In this document: one piece after another, positions 19,803 to 30,989 of the stretch
How the letters are laid out: each line of letters starts with the position of its first letter
How positions within the stretch are numbered: the first letter of the stretch is position 1
Assembly (NCBI RefSeq): GCF_014195655.1
Contig: NZ_JACICD010000002.1
Span: forward strand, 310,001 to 374,000
Direction: 5' to 3'
DNA length: 64,000 nucleotides
From: Ancylobacter tetraedralis
GTDB taxonomy: Bacteria; Pseudomonadota; Alphaproteobacteria; Rhizobiales; Xanthobacteraceae
Made by a program: the position numbers and the translations under genes
The notes under the pieces: model-generated
Database searches by the model: none
What the model was told of the DNA's origin: nothing
The model's input: only the letters and a program-made list of their open reading frames with translations

Positions 19803-19824
19803 GTGCCGTGCGTGGCGGGCAGGA

Positions 19825-19983
19825 TCAGAACGGCAGCTTGAAGCCGTGGCCGAGCAGGCCGGTGACGCCGATGAAGATGAGATAGATCGCCACGATGAAG
19901 TTGAGCAGGCGCGGCATCACCAGAATGAGGATGCCGGCGATCAGCGCGACCAGCGGCTGGATGGCGACGATGTTGATTTCCAT
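19825..19983 (-). CDS. DUF3096 family small membrane protein
   Basis: A 52-aa hydrophobic protein: MEINIVAIQPLVALIAGILI followed by LVMPRLLNFIVAIYLIFIGV and TGLLGHGFKLPF. Two membrane helices fill most of the length, with a P-R-L-L-N-F turn between them, as in DUF3096. Function unknown. ATG 19983 has GGGGAGA upstream at suitable spacing. It is too short to be found by length filters but is well supported by the family pattern and codon use. Confidence 0.8.
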   Translation of the reverse strand: MEINIVAIQPLVALIAGILILVMPRLLNFIVAIYLIFIGVTGLLGHGFKLPF

Positions 19984-20106
19984 GAGAGTCTCCCCGGGGT
20001 GGTAACGACATAAGCCGCCCCGGCGCGGATGGTTCCGCGCCGGACGCGCCTGTCGCGCCCCCGAACGGGCGCAGGATACCGCCCGCCCCGGCCGCCGGCG
20101 AGGGGC

Positions 20107-22170
20107 TCAGCCCTCGATGCGATCGAAATCGGCGATGGCGCGGGTGATGGTGCGGATATCGGCGAGCAGGCGCAGCCGGTTGGTGCGCAGGGCCGGGTCC
20201 TCGACATTCACCGTCACCTTGTCGAAGAAGGCATCCACCGGCCCGCGCAAGCTGGCGATCAGCGCCATGGCGGCCTCGAAATCCTCGGAGCTGAGCGCCG
20301 CCTCGATCGGCTCGCCCAGATGCGCGATCGCCTCGCCCAGCGCGCGCTCCTCCGGCTCGTGCAGCAGCACCAGATCGACGCCGCCCTCATACGAGACGCC
20401 GTCCTTCTTCTCCTCGATGCGCAGGATGTTGGCCGCGCGCTTGGTGCCGGCCAGCAGCGTCCGGCCGTCTTCCGAGCTGAGGAACCGCCCCAGCGCCTCG
20501 ACGCGCTTCACCACCAGCAGAAGGTCGTCCTGACCGAGCAGGGCGAACACGGCATCGACGAGGTCATGCCGCGCGCCCTGCTCGCGCAGATGGACCTTGA
20601 GGCGGTCGGCGAAGAAGGCGAGGAGGTCCGGTTCGACGAATTCGGCGAGCTTCACGACTAGCCCGTTCTCCAGCACCAGCCGCACCACGCCCAGCGCCGC
20701 ACGCCTTAGCGCATAGGGATCCTTGCTCCCGGTCGGCTTCTCGTCGATGGCCCAGAAGCCGGTGAGCGTGTCGATCTTGTCGGCCAGCGCCACGGCGACG
20801 GAGACCGGCGCGGTCGGGACATAATCGGTCGGGCCCTGCGGCTTGTAATGTTCTTCCGCCGCCGCGGCGATTTCCTCGGGCAGGCCTTCGAGACGGGCGT
20901 AATAGCGACCCATCAGCCCCTGCACTTCGGGGAATTCGCCGACGACTTCGGTGCGGAGGTCTGATTTCGCGTAGAGCGCGGCCTGCCGGGTCAGCGCCGG
21001 ATCGGCCCCGACCAGCGGCGCCAGCGTCTCCGCCAGCGCGGCGATGCGCTGGATGCGCTCATATTGCGAGCCGAGTTTCTCGTGGAAGGTGACGTTGCTG
21101 AACCGCTCCAGCCGCTCGGCGAGCGGCACCGTCGCGTTGGTCTTCTGGTCGGTCTCCCAGAAGAACTTGGCGTCCGACAGGCGGGCGCGGATGACGCGCT
21201 CATTGCCGGCGATGATCGCCTTGCCGCCATCGCTGGCCGCCAGGTTCGACACCAGCACGAATTTGTTGGCCAGCCGCCCGGTGGCGGGGTTCTTCAAGAC
21301 GAAGCACTTCTGGTTGGCGCGGATGGTGGCGCGGATCACCTCGTCCGGCACGTCGAGGAAGTCTTCCTCGAAGCTGCCCATCAGCACGACCGGCCATTCC
21401 ACCAAGCCGGCGATCTCGTCCAAGAGGCCGGCATCCTCGACGAGTTCCAACCCCTGGGCGAGCGCGAGGTCCTTGGCGTCGTTGAGGATGATGTCCTTGC
21501 GCCGCTCGCGGTCCACCACCACGAAGGCGGCCTCCAGCTTGGCCATCCAGTCCTCCAGCCGGCGCACGCGGATCGTGCCCGAGCTGAGGAAGCGGTGGCC
21601 GCGCGTGGTGTCGCCCGATTCCAGCCCGTCGATCGCGAAGCGCACCACCTCCGGCTCCTCGGTCTCCGGCCCGAAGGTGCACAGGATCGATTGCAGCGGC
21701 CGTACCCAGCGCAGCGCGGCGGGATGGACCGAGGCCTTGCCCCAGCGCATCGATTTCGGCCAGGGGAAGGCGCGCACGATCTGCGGCACGATCTCGGCGA
21801 TCACTTCCGGCGTGGTGCGCCCATGCTTGTGGATGCGCGCGACATAGAACGAACCCTTTTTCGGGTCGGTCTCGATGGTCGCCTGATCGAGGGAGGCGAG
21901 CCCCGCCGCCTTGAGAAAGCCCTGGATGGCGGCATCCGGCGCGCCGACGCGCGGGCCCTTGCGCTCCTCATGCACATCCGGCTGCTGCGCCGGCAGGCCG
22001 TGCACGGCGAGGGCGAGGCGGCGCGGCGTCACGAACGCCTTGGCGCCCTCATAGACCAGACCTCGCTCGACCAGCGCGTCGGTGACGAGCTTCTTCAGCG
22101 CGTCCGCGGCGGCCGCCTGCATGCGGGCGGGGATTTCTTCCGAAAACAGTTCGAGCAGGAGATCGGGCAT
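20107..22170 (-). CDS. glyS: Glycine--tRNA ligase, beta subunit
   Basis: Beta subunit (687 aa) of the bacterial alpha2beta2 glycyl-tRNA synthetase, which contributes tRNA recognition and domains needed for aminoacylation. It starts [18 protein letters not shown] and contains [57 protein letters not shown], the HD-like segment and [20 protein letters not shown], all beta-subunit landmarks. ATG 22170 starts the conserved N-terminus; open sequence upstream is not homologous. glyQ is on the same strand but separated by an MFS transporter gene, whereas in most relatives glyQ and glyS are adjacent. Confidence 0.96.
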   Translation of the reverse strand: MPDLLLELFSEEIPARMQAAAADALKKLVTDALVERGLVYEGAKAFVTPRRLALAVHGLPAQQPDVHEERKGPRVGAPDAAIQGFLKAAGLASLDQATIETDPKKGSFYVARIHKHGRTTPEVIAEIVPQIVRAFPWPKSMRWGKASVHPAALRWVRPLQSILCTFGPETEEPEVVRFAIDGLESGDTTRGHRFLSSGTIRVRRLEDWMAKLEAAFVVVDRERRKDIILNDAKDLALAQGLELVEDAGLLDEIAGLVEWPVVLMGSFEEDFLDVPDEVIRATIRANQKCFVLKNPATGRLANKFVLVSNLAASDGGKAIIAGNERVIRARLSDAKFFWETDQKTNATVPLAERLERFSNVTFHEKLGSQYERIQRIAALAETLAPLVGADPALTRQAALYAKSDLRTEVVGEFPEVQGLMGRYYARLEGLPEEIAAAAEEHYKPQGPTDYVPTAPVSVAVALADKIDTLTGFWAIDEKPTGSKDPYALRRAALGVVRLVLENGLVVKLAEFVEPDLLAFFADRLKVHLREQGARHDLVDAVFALLGQDDLLLVVKRVEALGRFLSSEDGRTLLAGTKRAANILRIEEKKDGVSYEGGVDLVLLHEPEERALGEAIAHLGEPIEAALSSEDFEAAMALIASLRGPVDAFFDKVTVNVEDPALRTNRLRLLADIRTITRAIADFDRIEG

Positions 22171-22306
22171 GGGGCGGTTCGATACGCTGTCGGCGCCGGC
22201 ACGCGCGTTGCCGGCGGGGATGGAGGTCGCCTGAGGCCCTAGCACGTCGCGGCGCGCGACGGGAGTGCGGATTTGGGCACCGGGCCCCGACGGGCGCGCC
22301 CGGAGA

Positions 22307-23620
22307 TCAGGTCAGCGACGCGCCGCTCCGCTCCTTCAGCGTCAGCGCCGCCGCGAGCGACACCAGCGAAATGCCGATCAGATAGACCGCCGGGCCCATG
22401 TCGAAGGCCTCGCGGTTGACGAGATAAACCGCCACCATCGGCGCCGTGCCGCCGGCCAGGCCGAGCGCCACATTGTAGCTGAGCGAGAGCGCCGTGCAGC
22501 GCGCGCCGGGGCGGAACATTTCCACCAGCGTGGCGGGTATAGGCCCGGCATAGCAGGCGGTGAGAACGGCAAAGCCGAGCTGGCCGAGCAGCGCGCCCTG
22601 CGCCCCGCTCTCCAGCAGGCGGAACAGCGGCCAGGAGAACAGCACCATGCCCACCAGCCCGGCGATGATCACCGGCTTGCGGCCCACCCGGTCCGACAGC
22701 GCCGCGAACATCGGTGCCAGCACCAGCACGGCGATCATGGAAATCGTGTTGATCTGCAGCGAGAGACGCTGCGTCAGCCCGTCCACCTGCTGCATGTAGG
22801 TGGTGAGGTAGACGAACAGCATGTAGAAGCCGGCGCCGAGCGTGAGGTTCAGCGCCGCCGCGCGCGCCATGTCGGCGCCATCGCTGCGCAGCGCCGCCAT
22901 CAGCGGCAGCTCGGCCTTCGCGCCCGGCGCGCGGGTCGGCCGGGGCGGGCCGTGCTCGATCGCCGCGTTGCGCAGATAGAGCGTGAAGCCGCCGAGCACG
23001 ATGCCGAGCAGGAACGGGATGCGCCAGCCCCAGGCGATGAGGTCGTCGGTCGACATCATAAGGGCGGTGACGGCCCCCACCATGGAGCCCAGCAGCGTGC
23101 CGCCCGAGGCGCCGCAGCCGGCGAAGGAGGCGACCAGCCCGCGCCGGCCGGGCGCGGCGTTCTCGGCGAGGAAGATGGCGGAGGTGGTGTATTCCCCGCC
23201 GATCGATAGCCCCTGCAGCAGGCGCAGCATGAGCAGCAGCACGGGGGCCAGCGCGCCGATGGTGGCATAGGTCGGCAACAGGCCGATGGCCACCGTCGAT
23301 GCCGTCATCATGGCGGCGGAGATGAACAGCGCCGGCCGCCGCCCGTAATTGTCACCGATATGGCCGAACAGCACGCCGCCGATCGGCCGCATGAGGAAGG
23401 AGGCGGCGAAGATGCCGAAGGCGGCGATCAGCCCGACAAAGGCATCGCTGGCGGGAAAGAAGTTCCTCGCGAAGATCGCCGCCAGGAAGCCATAGGCGGC
23501 GAAATCGTACCATTCCAGCGCATTGCCCAGCGCGCCGGCCAGAAGCGCCCCCGGCGCCGCGCGCCGCGCCGCCGGTCCGGTATCTCGGTAGCCTGCATCG
23601 TCAAGGCTGCTCACGGACAC
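22307..23620 (-). CDS. MFS transporter, metabolite:H+ symporter type
   Basis: A 437-aa inner-membrane transporter of the major facilitator superfamily. [20 protein letters not shown] opens helix 1, and [24 protein letters not shown] is the loop 2-3 MFS signature of the metabolite:H+ symporter family (ProP/ShiA/KgtP-like). [20 protein letters not shown] and [14 protein letters not shown] (loop 8-9) confirm it. Substrates of the family are organic acids or osmolytes; which one is unknown. The start is GTG 23620 with GGAGA upstream; GTG 23614 is an alternative. It sits between glyQ and glyS in the same orientation, with 38 bases from glyQ. Confidence 0.88.
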   Translation of the reverse strand: MSVSSLDDAGYRDTGPAARRAAPGALLAGALGNALEWYDFAAYGFLAAIFARNFFPASDAFVGLIAAFGIFAASFLMRPIGGVLFGHIGDNYGRRPALFISAAMMTASTVAIGLLPTYATIGALAPVLLLMLRLLQGLSIGGEYTTSAIFLAENAAPGRRGLVASFAGCGASGGTLLGSMVGAVTALMMSTDDLIAWGWRIPFLLGIVLGGFTLYLRNAAIEHGPPRPTRAPGAKAELPLMAALRSDGADMARAAALNLTLGAGFYMLFVYLTTYMQQVDGLTQRLSLQINTISMIAVLVLAPMFAALSDRVGRKPVIIAGLVGMVLFSWPLFRLLESGAQGALLGQLGFAVLTACYAGPIPATLVEMFRPGARCTALSLSYNVALGLAGGTAPMVAVYLVNREAFDMGPAVYLIGISLVSLAAALTLKERSGASLT

Positions 23621-23658
23621 GGCGCAGTCTCCAGAAGGGAGCGCAGGAAGGTGGGAAG

Positions 23659-24600
23659 TCAGGCGGCCGAGGTGCCGCCCGCCGCGGTCTTGAGCCAGGC
23701 CGCCCCACAGGCCTTGGCAAGCTCGCGCACGCGCAGAATATAGCTTTGCCGCTCGGTGACGGAAATCACCCCGCGCGCGTCCAGCAGGTTGAACACGTGG
23801 CTGGCCTTGATGCACTGGTCATAGGCCGGCTGCGCCATCAGATGGCGGCTGCGGTCCTCGTTCCAACCGGCCTCAAGGTACTTCGATGCCGCGCTCTCCG
23901 CCATCCTGAACTGCTCGAACAGCATGTCGGTGTCGGCATATTCGAAATTGTGCCGGGAATATTCCTCCTCGGCCTGCAGGAACACGTCGCCATAGGTGAC
24001 TTTCTCGTCACCCTCGCGGCCGTTGAAATTGAGGTCGTAGACGTTCTCGACCCCCTGCACATACATGGCGAGGCGCTCCAGCCCGTAGGTCAGCTCGCCC
24101 GCCACCGGCGAGCACTCGACGCCGGCCACCTGCTGAAAATAGGTGAACTGCGAGACTTCCATGCCGTCGCACCAGCACTCCCAGCCCAGCCCCCAGGCGC
24201 CCAGCGTCGGGCTTTCCCAGTCATCCTCGACGAAGCGCACGTCGTGCAGGTTGAGGTCGATGCCGATCGCCGCCAGCGAGCCGAGATAGAGCTCCTGCAG
24301 ATTGGCCGGCGAGGGCTTCAGGATCACCTGGTACTGGTAATAATGCTGCAGCCGGTTGGGGTTCTTGCCGTAGCGCCCATCCTTGGGCCGCCGCGAGGGC
24401 TGCACATAGGCGGCCTTCCACGGCAGCGGCCCGAGCGCGCGCAGCGTGGTGGCAGGATGGAAGGTGCCGGCGCCGACCTCCATATCATAGGGCTGGAGCA
24501 CGACGCAGCCCTTGTCCGCCCAGAAGGCATGGAGCGCGAGGATGAGCCCCTGGAACGATTTGTCGGGGCGCATGTGGGGCGGCAGGGCGGGATCGATCAT
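23659..24600 (-). CDS. glyQ: Glycine--tRNA ligase, alpha subunit
   Basis: Catalytic alpha subunit (313 aa) of tetrameric glycyl-tRNA synthetase, forming glycyl-AMP. Landmarks: [60 protein letters not shown] (class II motif 2 region), [20 protein letters not shown] and [15 protein letters not shown] [14 protein letters not shown]. Length is normal. ATG 24600 or the internal ATG nine codons on could be used. First gene of the glyQ-MFS-glyS run. Confidence 0.96.
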   Translation of the reverse strand: MIDPALPPHMRPDKSFQGLILALHAFWADKGCVVLQPYDMEVGAGTFHPATTLRALGPLPWKAAYVQPSRRPKDGRYGKNPNRLQHYYQYQVILKPSPANLQELYLGSLAAIGIDLNLHDVRFVEDDWESPTLGAWGLGWECWCDGMEVSQFTYFQQVAGVECSPVAGELTYGLERLAMYVQGVENVYDLNFNGREGDEKVTYGDVFLQAEEEYSRHNFEYADTDMLFEQFRMAESAASKYLEAGWNEDRSRHLMAQPAYDQCIKASHVFNLLDARGVISVTERQSYILRVRELAKACGAAWLKTAAGGTSAA

Positions 24601-24703
24601 GGGAGGCGGGCCGGCGGTTGGCGGGAAATCGCGCGCAACCTAGGCCGGGCAAGGGCGGGGATCAAGGTGGGGCGCCTGTTCCGGCCGCGGCGTCCCGCGC
24701 GAC

Positions 24704-24789
24704 GTCATCCCGGACGGCCGCAGGCCGATCCGGGATCGCGGGCAGAATGGAGAGCGATCCGCGCTCTCGCTTTGCTCGGCCGGGATGAC
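24704..24789. repeat. Mosaic palindromic intergenic repeat
   Basis: GTCATCCCGG at 24704-24713 is the exact inverse of CCGGGATGAC at 24780-24789. Between them are nested inverted segments (GATCCGGGATC; GAGAGC...GCTCTC). Composite elements with these GTCATCCCGG...CCGGGATGAC ends are abundant between genes in Rhizobiales. It occupies the divergent gap between glyQ and xseA. Confidence 0.7.
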
Positions 24790-24838
24790 GGGGGCCCTGC
24801 CGGTTCCCGCCTTCCGCAAAAGCGATTATCACTCCCCC

Positions 24839-26404
24839 ATGCCCGACACGCTCTCCGAATCGCCCGCCTCCAACGCCCCCGACTGGACCGTCTCGGAACT
24901 CTCCGGCGCGCTCAAGCGCACGGTGGAGGAATCCTTCGGCCATGTGCGGGTGCGCGGGGAGATTTCCGGCTATCGCGGCCCGCATTCCTCCGGCCACGCC
25001 TATTTCAGCCTGAAGGACGCCAGTGCCCGGCTCGACGCCGTGGTGTGGAAGGGCACGTTCAACCGGCTCCGGCTGAAGCCCGAGGAAGGGCTGGAAGTGG
25101 TCGCCATCGGCCGCATCACCACCTTTCCCGGCAAGTCCTCCTACCAGATCGTCATCGAGCAGCTGGAATTCGCCGGCGCCGGCGCCATCATGGCGATGCT
25201 GGAGGAGAGGAAGCGCCGTCTTGCCGCCGAAGGTCTGTTCGATGGCGCGCGTAAGCGCCGCCCGCCCTTCCTGCCGCGCGTCATCGGCGTCGTCACCTCG
25301 CCGACCGGGGCGGTGATCCGCGACATTCTGCACCGCCTGTCGGACCGCTTCCCCCGCCATGTGCTGGTGTGGCCGGTGCGGGTGCAGGGCGACACCAGCG
25401 GTGCCGAGGTGGCCGCCGCCATTCGCGGCTTCAATGCCATTGCGCCCGGCGGGCCGATCCCGCGCCCGGATGTGCTGATCGTGGCGCGCGGCGGCGGTTC
25501 GCTGGAGGATCTGCTTGGCTTTTCCGAGGAGATCGTGGTGCGGGCGGCGGCCGAGAGCGCCATTCCGCTGATCGCCGCGGTCGGGCATGAGACCGACGTG
25601 ACGCTGATCGACTTCGCCGCCGATCTGCGCGCCCCCACCCCCACCGCCGCCGCCGAGATGGCGGTGCCGGTGCGCGGCGAGCTGCTCGCCGAGATCGGCA
25701 GCCTGCAGGCCCGGCTGGGCGGGGCGCTCGCGCGGGCCACCGAGCGGCGCCGGGCCGAGCTGCGCGCGCTGGGGCGGCTGCTGCCGAGCGCGGATACGCT
25801 GCTCGCGGTGCCGCGCCAGCGCCTCGATGTCGCCGGCCAGCGCCTGCCGCGCGCGCTCAAGGCCAATGCGGGCGCGCATCGTCTGCGCCTCACCCGGCTT
25901 GAGGGGCGGCTCGGCCCCGAGCGGCTCGGCGCTGTCATCGAGAGGCGGCGCGAGCGGTTCGGCCTGTTCGCCAGCCGGCTTTCCAGCGCGCTGCGCGCCA
26001 ATGCGAACGCGCATCGCGAGCGTAATGCGCGCTCGCGCGAGCGGCTGGAGGGCGCGCATGCCCGCCTGCGGCCGAGCTTCAACCGGGCGGGGGCGGAGCG
26101 CCGCCGCCAGTTGAAGGCGCTGGAACAGCTGATGCAGGCGCTGTCCTACAAGGGCGTGCTCGCGCGGGGCTATGCGCTGGTGCGCGACGCCAGCGGCGAG
26201 CCGATCCACGCCGCCCGCCAGATCGCCGCCGGGCAGGCGCTGGAGATCGAATTCCACGACGGTCGCGTCACCGCCGTTGCCGGGGAGGGGGCGCCACCCC
26301 CGGGCGCGCCGCCCTCCAGGCGCGGGCGAAGGAGCGGTGCCAAGGGGGCCGGCCAGGCCGGGACCGGGCAGCAGGAGACCCAGCCCAGCCTGTTCGAGAC
26401 CTAA
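24839..26404 (+). CDS. xseA: Exodeoxyribonuclease VII large subunit
   Basis: Large catalytic subunit (521 aa) of ExoVII, which degrades single-stranded DNA from both ends. An N-terminal OB fold ([45 protein letters not shown]) is followed by the nuclease core with [40 protein letters not shown] and [27 protein letters not shown], then a long Arg/Ala-rich coiled-coil region (residues ~300-440) and a closing domain ([20 protein letters not shown]). ATG 24839 starts the natural N-terminus. xseB is not in the window. Followed by the AT-richer accessory region. Confidence 0.95.
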   Translation: MPDTLSESPASNAPDWTVSELSGALKRTVEESFGHVRVRGEISGYRGPHSSGHAYFSLKDASARLDAVVWKGTFNRLRLKPEEGLEVVAIGRITTFPGKSSYQIVIEQLEFAGAGAIMAMLEERKRRLAAEGLFDGARKRRPPFLPRVIGVVTSPTGAVIRDILHRLSDRFPRHVLVWPVRVQGDTSGAEVAAAIRGFNAIAPGGPIPRPDVLIVARGGGSLEDLLGFSEEIVVRAAAESAIPLIAAVGHETDVTLIDFAADLRAPTPTAAAEMAVPVRGELLAEIGSLQARLGGALARATERRRAELRALGRLLPSADTLLAVPRQRLDVAGQRLPRALKANAGAHRLRLTRLEGRLGPERLGAVIERRRERFGLFASRLSSALRANANAHRERNARSRERLEGAHARLRPSFNRAGAERRRQLKALEQLMQALSYKGVLARGYALVRDASGEPIHAARQIAAGQALEIEFHDGRVTAVAGEGAPPPGAPPSRRGRRSGAKGAGQAGTGQQETQPSLFET

Positions 26405-26652
26405 GTGTCGAAGCTATGAGGGTTTTTTAATCGGGAGTGAGCTGAGAGGGGGGAGGCTTCAACACTTGTCATTGAGCCGCATGCCGGCCGGGGCAAGCGC
26501 CATTGAGACGCGGCTCTGCAATGCGATATCGGCTGCCGCCGTCCTCACGTTTTATTTATCTTACGCCGACTGAACGAGGTAATTGCTTAGATAAGAAGAA
26601 TTATTTTCTGTCATGGGTCGTATATTGAATTTCCCTCATTGTCGGGCTGTCG
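26405..26652. other. AT-rich gap at the left edge of the polysaccharide island
   Basis: A 248-base stretch much lower in GC than the flanks, including TTTTATTTATCTT and AAGAAGAATTATTTTCTG. It contains a short frame (ATG at about 26481 to TGA near 26573) coding MPAGASAIETRLCNAISAAA VLTFYLSYAD, which resembles a first membrane helix and may be the detached 5' end of the following broken gene. No convincing promoter or RNA gene is visible. Confidence 0.5.
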
Positions 26653-28721
26653 ATGTTTTGCGTCAACCGCGGTGCGGACGTCTCCTTCGATAAGTTGAAT
26701 TATCATTACTACGATGCATTCGCCTTTCTTAAGGGCCGCATTGAACTGTACGGCGTTCCGGCCTCGCTCAGGCGCAGCTATTACAATCCCATCGTCTATG
26801 TGACGTTTTATTTTTTGCTGACGATCACCGGACCGCTCGTCACAAACATGGATCTGACGATAATACAGTCGTTAAACTATATCATCGTCGGCTTGACGAC
26901 ATTCTTTCTGGTCCGTCGGGAAAGCGCTTGGTACCGCTGGGGGTGCATCGTCATCGCGACGATCATCGCCCTCGCCAGCCCGATCGCGCTCTCCGAAATC
27001 GGAACGTCGTTCGCGGACATCGTGTCGAGTATTCCCGTGATTGCCGCGGTCGCCATCGTGCTTTCCTCGGCGAATGTCACCCGTCCGATGCTGCTGTTGA
27101 GTGGCCTGCTCATTGGCGCGGCCACCGGGCTCAAGCGCACCAACGCCACCTTCGCCATCGCTTTCGGCGCAGTCTGCCTGCTCTGCGCGCCGGGGATCGG
27201 CGCCCGCATCCGGGCGGCCTGCACCGCCGGCATCGGCCTTGTGGTCGGCCTCATCGCCGTCGGCGGCGCGTGGGGCTTCACTTTGTGGACGCGCTTCGGG
27301 AACCCCATCTTCCCGTTCTATAATTCCATCTTCAGGTCGCCCGATTATCCACCCTCCTCCTCCGCGGATCGCCGATATCTGCCGGAGGGGGTGCTGGACG
27401 GCATCGCCTATCCGTTCCGCGGGCGGTCGAAATCGTGCCGCAGCCGGAAGCTACCTTCCGCGACATCCGCTTTGCCGTGATCCTCGTGCTGCTGGTCGGC
27501 ATCGCGGTCATATCGATGGACAGGCGGCGATCCGCCCCGCCCCGCCGCAGCCGGGCTGGGCCGGCCCCGGCATCAGGCTGGCGGTGTTCTGGTCGGTTTC
27601 CTTACATCGTGTGGCTGAGCGTTTTCGCCATCCAGCGCTACATCGTGACGCTGGAACTGTTGTGCGGCCCGCTCGCCGTGCTGGTGGCCGCTGGATATTT
27701 CGGGAACGGTACCGGCTCGTTCGGCTCGCTGCCTGCGGTACTTTGGCGATCTCCGCTGCTTTCACGGTCACCGTTCCCAACTGGGCGCATACGGACTTCA
27801 CCGCGACGCCTTGCGGAACCGAGATCCCGCCCGAAATCCAAGGGAACGGGCTGTATATCACCATGGGCGAGCCTGACCATGGGCGAGCCTGTTTCATATC
27901 TCCTTCCCGCGCTGTCGCCAGAGGCCCGCTTCTTCGGCGTCTGGGAATATGAGGAGACGCTGGCGAGTTCGAACACGCTGACGACCCGCCGGCTGCAGCA
28001 GGCCCTCACCGAGGCCGGCGCACGGAAGATTTTCGTGATCAGCCGTTATCCGATGTCGATGGGCACGCGATATCGCGTCGGCAGCTTCGGTCTGCAGCCC
28101 ACCGGGCGCTGCACGGTCATTCCCGGTTTTGCGTATGACAGCCGCACCAACCTCGCCTGCGAACTGGTCCAGGTCACTGACACGCGTCCGACCGCAACCG
28201 AGCTGGCGCCGGACAGGGACGTCGATTTTCGCGCCATCGCCGACAACTTCACGATACTTGCCTCCGCGACCAACGCCGATTGGCGCAGCCCCGGCCCGAT
28301 CGCCGTGGTGCAGCAGGGCAATGAGCCCGGCTGCCGCTTCCGCCGCACGTCGCGGGGGAAGGGCAGCAAGGCACTGCGTCTGGAGCTGACCTGCAGGCTG
28401 GCCGACGGCTCTGCCGCGGATCGCGACGTTATACCCTTGATCAACGGCTTCCCGCCTACCGACAGCCGCGCTGTGGTCGGCAGCGACGGCCAGACCCGGA
28501 CATTGACGGCCTGCATCGCCGAGGAGCGGCTCGACGGATCCAATGAAGGGGCCGACATCATTCATCTTGGCCTGCATGGAACGGATGCCTTGCCGGGATG
28601 GGCCGACATCGGTCCGGTGCGGCTTCGCATCGAAACGCTGCGCTGGAACTCGGATGACAAGCTGTGCGATGGTGGCGCGGTCGGTCCGGCGGAAGGCGCT
28701 ATGGGCGAGGCGGTCGACTAG
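26653..28721 (+). pseudogene. Polytopic membrane protein, GT-C-like, broken by multiple frameshifts
   Basis: Coherent protein sequence is scattered over two or three frames. Frame 1 from ATG 26653 gives FDKLNYHYYDAFAFLKGRIE, SLRRSYYNPIVYVTFYFLL and several membrane helices up to GIAYPFR. It continues in frame 3 from about 27420 (AVEIVPQPEATFRDIRFAVI), frame 2 from about 27520 (GWAGPGIRLAVFWSVS), frame 3 at about 27600 (YIVWLSVFAIQRYIVTLELL), frame 2 at about 27700 (LAISAAFTVTVPNWAHTDF), and frame 3 after a 16-bp duplication at 27861-27892, ending in a soluble domain to 28721. The NYHYY...YYNP and YIVWL-FAIQRY motifs belong to an uncharacterised family of large membrane proteins of polysaccharide loci. 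Almost certainly non-functional as written. Confidence 0.8.
27861..27892. repeat. 16-bp tandem duplication inside the broken membrane gene
   Basis: CCATGGGCGAGCCTGA is immediately followed by CCATGGGCGAGCCTGT. The extra copy changes the frame by one and accounts for the last shift in the pseudogene (ITMGEP ... repeated as TMGEP in the next frame). Confidence 0.85.
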
Positions 28722-28862
28722 CCGCAAGAGCGGCGGCCGGCCGACGCGGTCCGGGGCATTGTTTCGGGGCGAATCGCGGGCGCGCGGCCTAGGCCGGCGC
28801 CGAGAGGCCGCTTGAAGTCACCGTCTCTGTGCGAGATAAAAACGCCTCGAGCGAACGAGAAA

Positions 28863-30989
28863 ATGGCCATGGAGTCCGAAGTCACGGAGGTGCGCGTGCA
28901 TCACGCCGCGACCCTTTCGCCGGCGCGCGCGGCGGCGCATGCGCGGGTGAGGGACTTCTCGCCAATCGGCGTCCTCGGGGGAGCGGCGATCACGACATGC
29001 TTCGTCGTCGGTGTGCTGGTGATCGCCGGTGCGGCGCCAACCTTCGGCTCCTCCATGCTTATGATGTTGGCAGCCGTCGTCATGTTCCTTGCCGGGGACA
29101 TCATCATCTCCTGGGCATCACCAGCCTACTGGCCCGGCAGGCTGCCGTTCACCTTCGTCTGCGGTGTGGTGGCCACGGTCCTGGCACAGCTGTTCGGCGT
29201 CTTCGTCTGCCGGGTGGGGGCGGACATCGCGTTCGCCGCCTGGAGCCTGCCCGTGCTTGCGGTGGGCATCTTCCGTGCGCTTCGGCAGTCAAACGCGCAA
29301 TGGAGTCGCCAGGACCTTGTCGACCTCGTCGTTATGGCGGGCATCGCCGTCATGGTCGCCTTCGCTTTCCGCAACAATGTGGCGGTCATTCCGACGCTGG
29401 AATTGCGCGGCGCATTGCTCGATTCGGACGGGGTGATCCACGCCGGGCAGCTCGCCCAGTTCGCCGATCCGCTCGCCCTGCATCGCTGGCCGATGCTGTT
29501 CTCCGACACCGGCCTGCCGCTATATCATTATGGCTTCTACATGCCCGCGGCCGCGATGATGCGGCTTTTCGATCTGCCGCCGCTGGTCGCCGAGGCGGCG
29601 ATCCTGGTGCCGTTCGGGGCGTTCATCGCGGCCTGCGCCGGCTACGCCCTTGCCGCGACGCTCGGCGGGCGGCTCGCGGGGGTCTTGGCGCTGGCACTGC
29701 TCTTCGCCCTGCCGGATGGGGGGCATTATGGCGTTAGAAACATCTTCTTCGGTTTTCACAGCGTCATGCTGTACGGTCCGGGAGCGGGTTACGCCATTGC
29801 CGCCGCCGCGGCGGCTCTGGTCAGCCTGTCGCGGTGTCGCGCGGAAGGCGTCAGCTTGCGTTGGGCTTTCCTCTGCCTTGTCATGACGGCCGCGATATTC
29901 CAGCTGCGCGTCCACGTGCTCCTCCTGTTCCTGCCGTCGATCGTGCTGTCGAGCCTGTGCTACATGCCCGTGGTCCGCCGTAAAGCCAGCTTGCTGGCGG
30001 TGGCCGGTACCGCAACCCTCGTCGCCCTCGGTGCCGCCTTCTGGCTCGTGCCCGCGCTCGGCGACGCGCTGGCGCGATTCTCGATCGTCACGAAGTTCCT
30101 TACGGTATCGCTGGACGTACTCGGACCTACCTTCTACCCGGGATTCTTCCAGTCGCTGTTGTCGGCGACATCGCCGCGCGTGGCGGTCATCCTGGGGACA
30201 GCCATTGTCATCGTCGCGATATTGGGTGTGTTCGTTCTGATTTACCCGGCAGCCTTCATCGCCAATCGTATGATGAACGGCGAGAGCGGTCTCGATTTAT
30301 TTCCTTTAGTGATGTTGTTTGTCTATGTTTTTATGATTATTTTGTCACCATCCATGCCGTTCGCGGATCCATATACGGAACTGCAGCATCGCCCCATGGT
30401 TCTCGTGTATTTTATCTTCGCAGTATTCATCGCCGTCCTGTCGATCCGGCTCCTCCATCTCGGAGCGGCCTATAATGACGATTTCGTCCTAATCTCGCTG
30501 GGCACGATGCTCGTCGCCGGGCTGTCGATAGGCCTCAGCCTCGCCACCGGCTATCGGCCCGACATTCCGCCGGCGGCACTGGCGAGCTTCGTCGGCCGTC
30601 CGACCAATCCGGACATAGTACCGATGTCGCTGGAACTGCGCCGCCTGTCCCGCCCTGGGCAGACGCTGGCCGTATCCGGGGTCGAGCGGACCGACGGGGT
30701 GATCGACAGCTGCGCCGAGATTGCCAGCATCAGCGGCGTCCCGTGCTATCTTTCCCGACCCGCCGCGGAATCGACCGCTGGCGCGGCGGCGGCGGCCGTG
30801 GTGCGCGCGCGCCTCGATGAACTCGACCGGCTTGCCGCGAGCCCGATCCTCGCCGACCTGCACCGGACCATGCGCGAGGTCGGCATCGACTGGTATATCT
30901 TCCCGGGCCCTCAGGCGCCCCCCTTCGACCCCGACGGATCGAATGCGCGCATGCGCAATTCCGTCGGCTTCCTCTATGCTGTGGAATGA
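28863..30989 (+). CDS. Large polytopic membrane protein of unknown function
   Basis: An intact 708-aa integral membrane protein with about 14 hydrophobic segments from residue ~35 to ~560 and a soluble C-terminal domain. A large loop after the first helices reads SDTGLPLYHYGFYMPAAAMM, with DSDGVIHAGQLAQFADPLAL before it; acidic/His residues in an early loop are a feature of GT-C glycosyltransferases and O-antigen ligase-like proteins, but I cannot assign a family. The C-terminus (SRPGQTLAVSGVERTDGVID, LDRLAASPILADLHRTMREV, WYIFPG) suggests a periplasmic domain. ATG 28863 is chosen over a TTG at 28812. Lies in the polysaccharide island, downstream of the broken membrane gene. Confidence 0.75.
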   Translation: MAMESEVTEVRVHHAATLSPARAAAHARVRDFSPIGVLGGAAITTCFVVGVLVIAGAAPTFGSSMLMMLAAVVMFLAGDIIISWASPAYWPGRLPFTFVCGVVATVLAQLFGVFVCRVGADIAFAAWSLPVLAVGIFRALRQSNAQWSRQDLVDLVVMAGIAVMVAFAFRNNVAVIPTLELRGALLDSDGVIHAGQLAQFADPLALHRWPMLFSDTGLPLYHYGFYMPAAAMMRLFDLPPLVAEAAILVPFGAFIAACAGYALAATLGGRLAGVLALALLFALPDGGHYGVRNIFFGFHSVMLYGPGAGYAIAAAAAALVSLSRCRAEGVSLRWAFLCLVMTAAIFQLRVHVLLLFLPSIVLSSLCYMPVVRRKASLLAVAGTATLVALGAAFWLVPALGDALARFSIVTKFLTVSLDVLGPTFYPGFFQSLLSATSPRVAVILGTAIVIVAILGVFVLIYPAAFIANRMMNGESGLDLFPLVMLFVYVFMIILSPSMPFADPYTELQHRPMVLVYFIFAVFIAVLSIRLLHLGAAYNDDFVLISLGTMLVAGLSIGLSLATGYRPDIPPAALASFVGRPTNPDIVPMSLELRRLSRPGQTLAVSGVERTDGVIDSCAEIASISGVPCYLSRPAAESTAGAAAAAVVRARLDELDRLAASPILADLHRTMREVGIDWYIFPGPQAPPFDPDGSNARMRNSVGFLYAVE

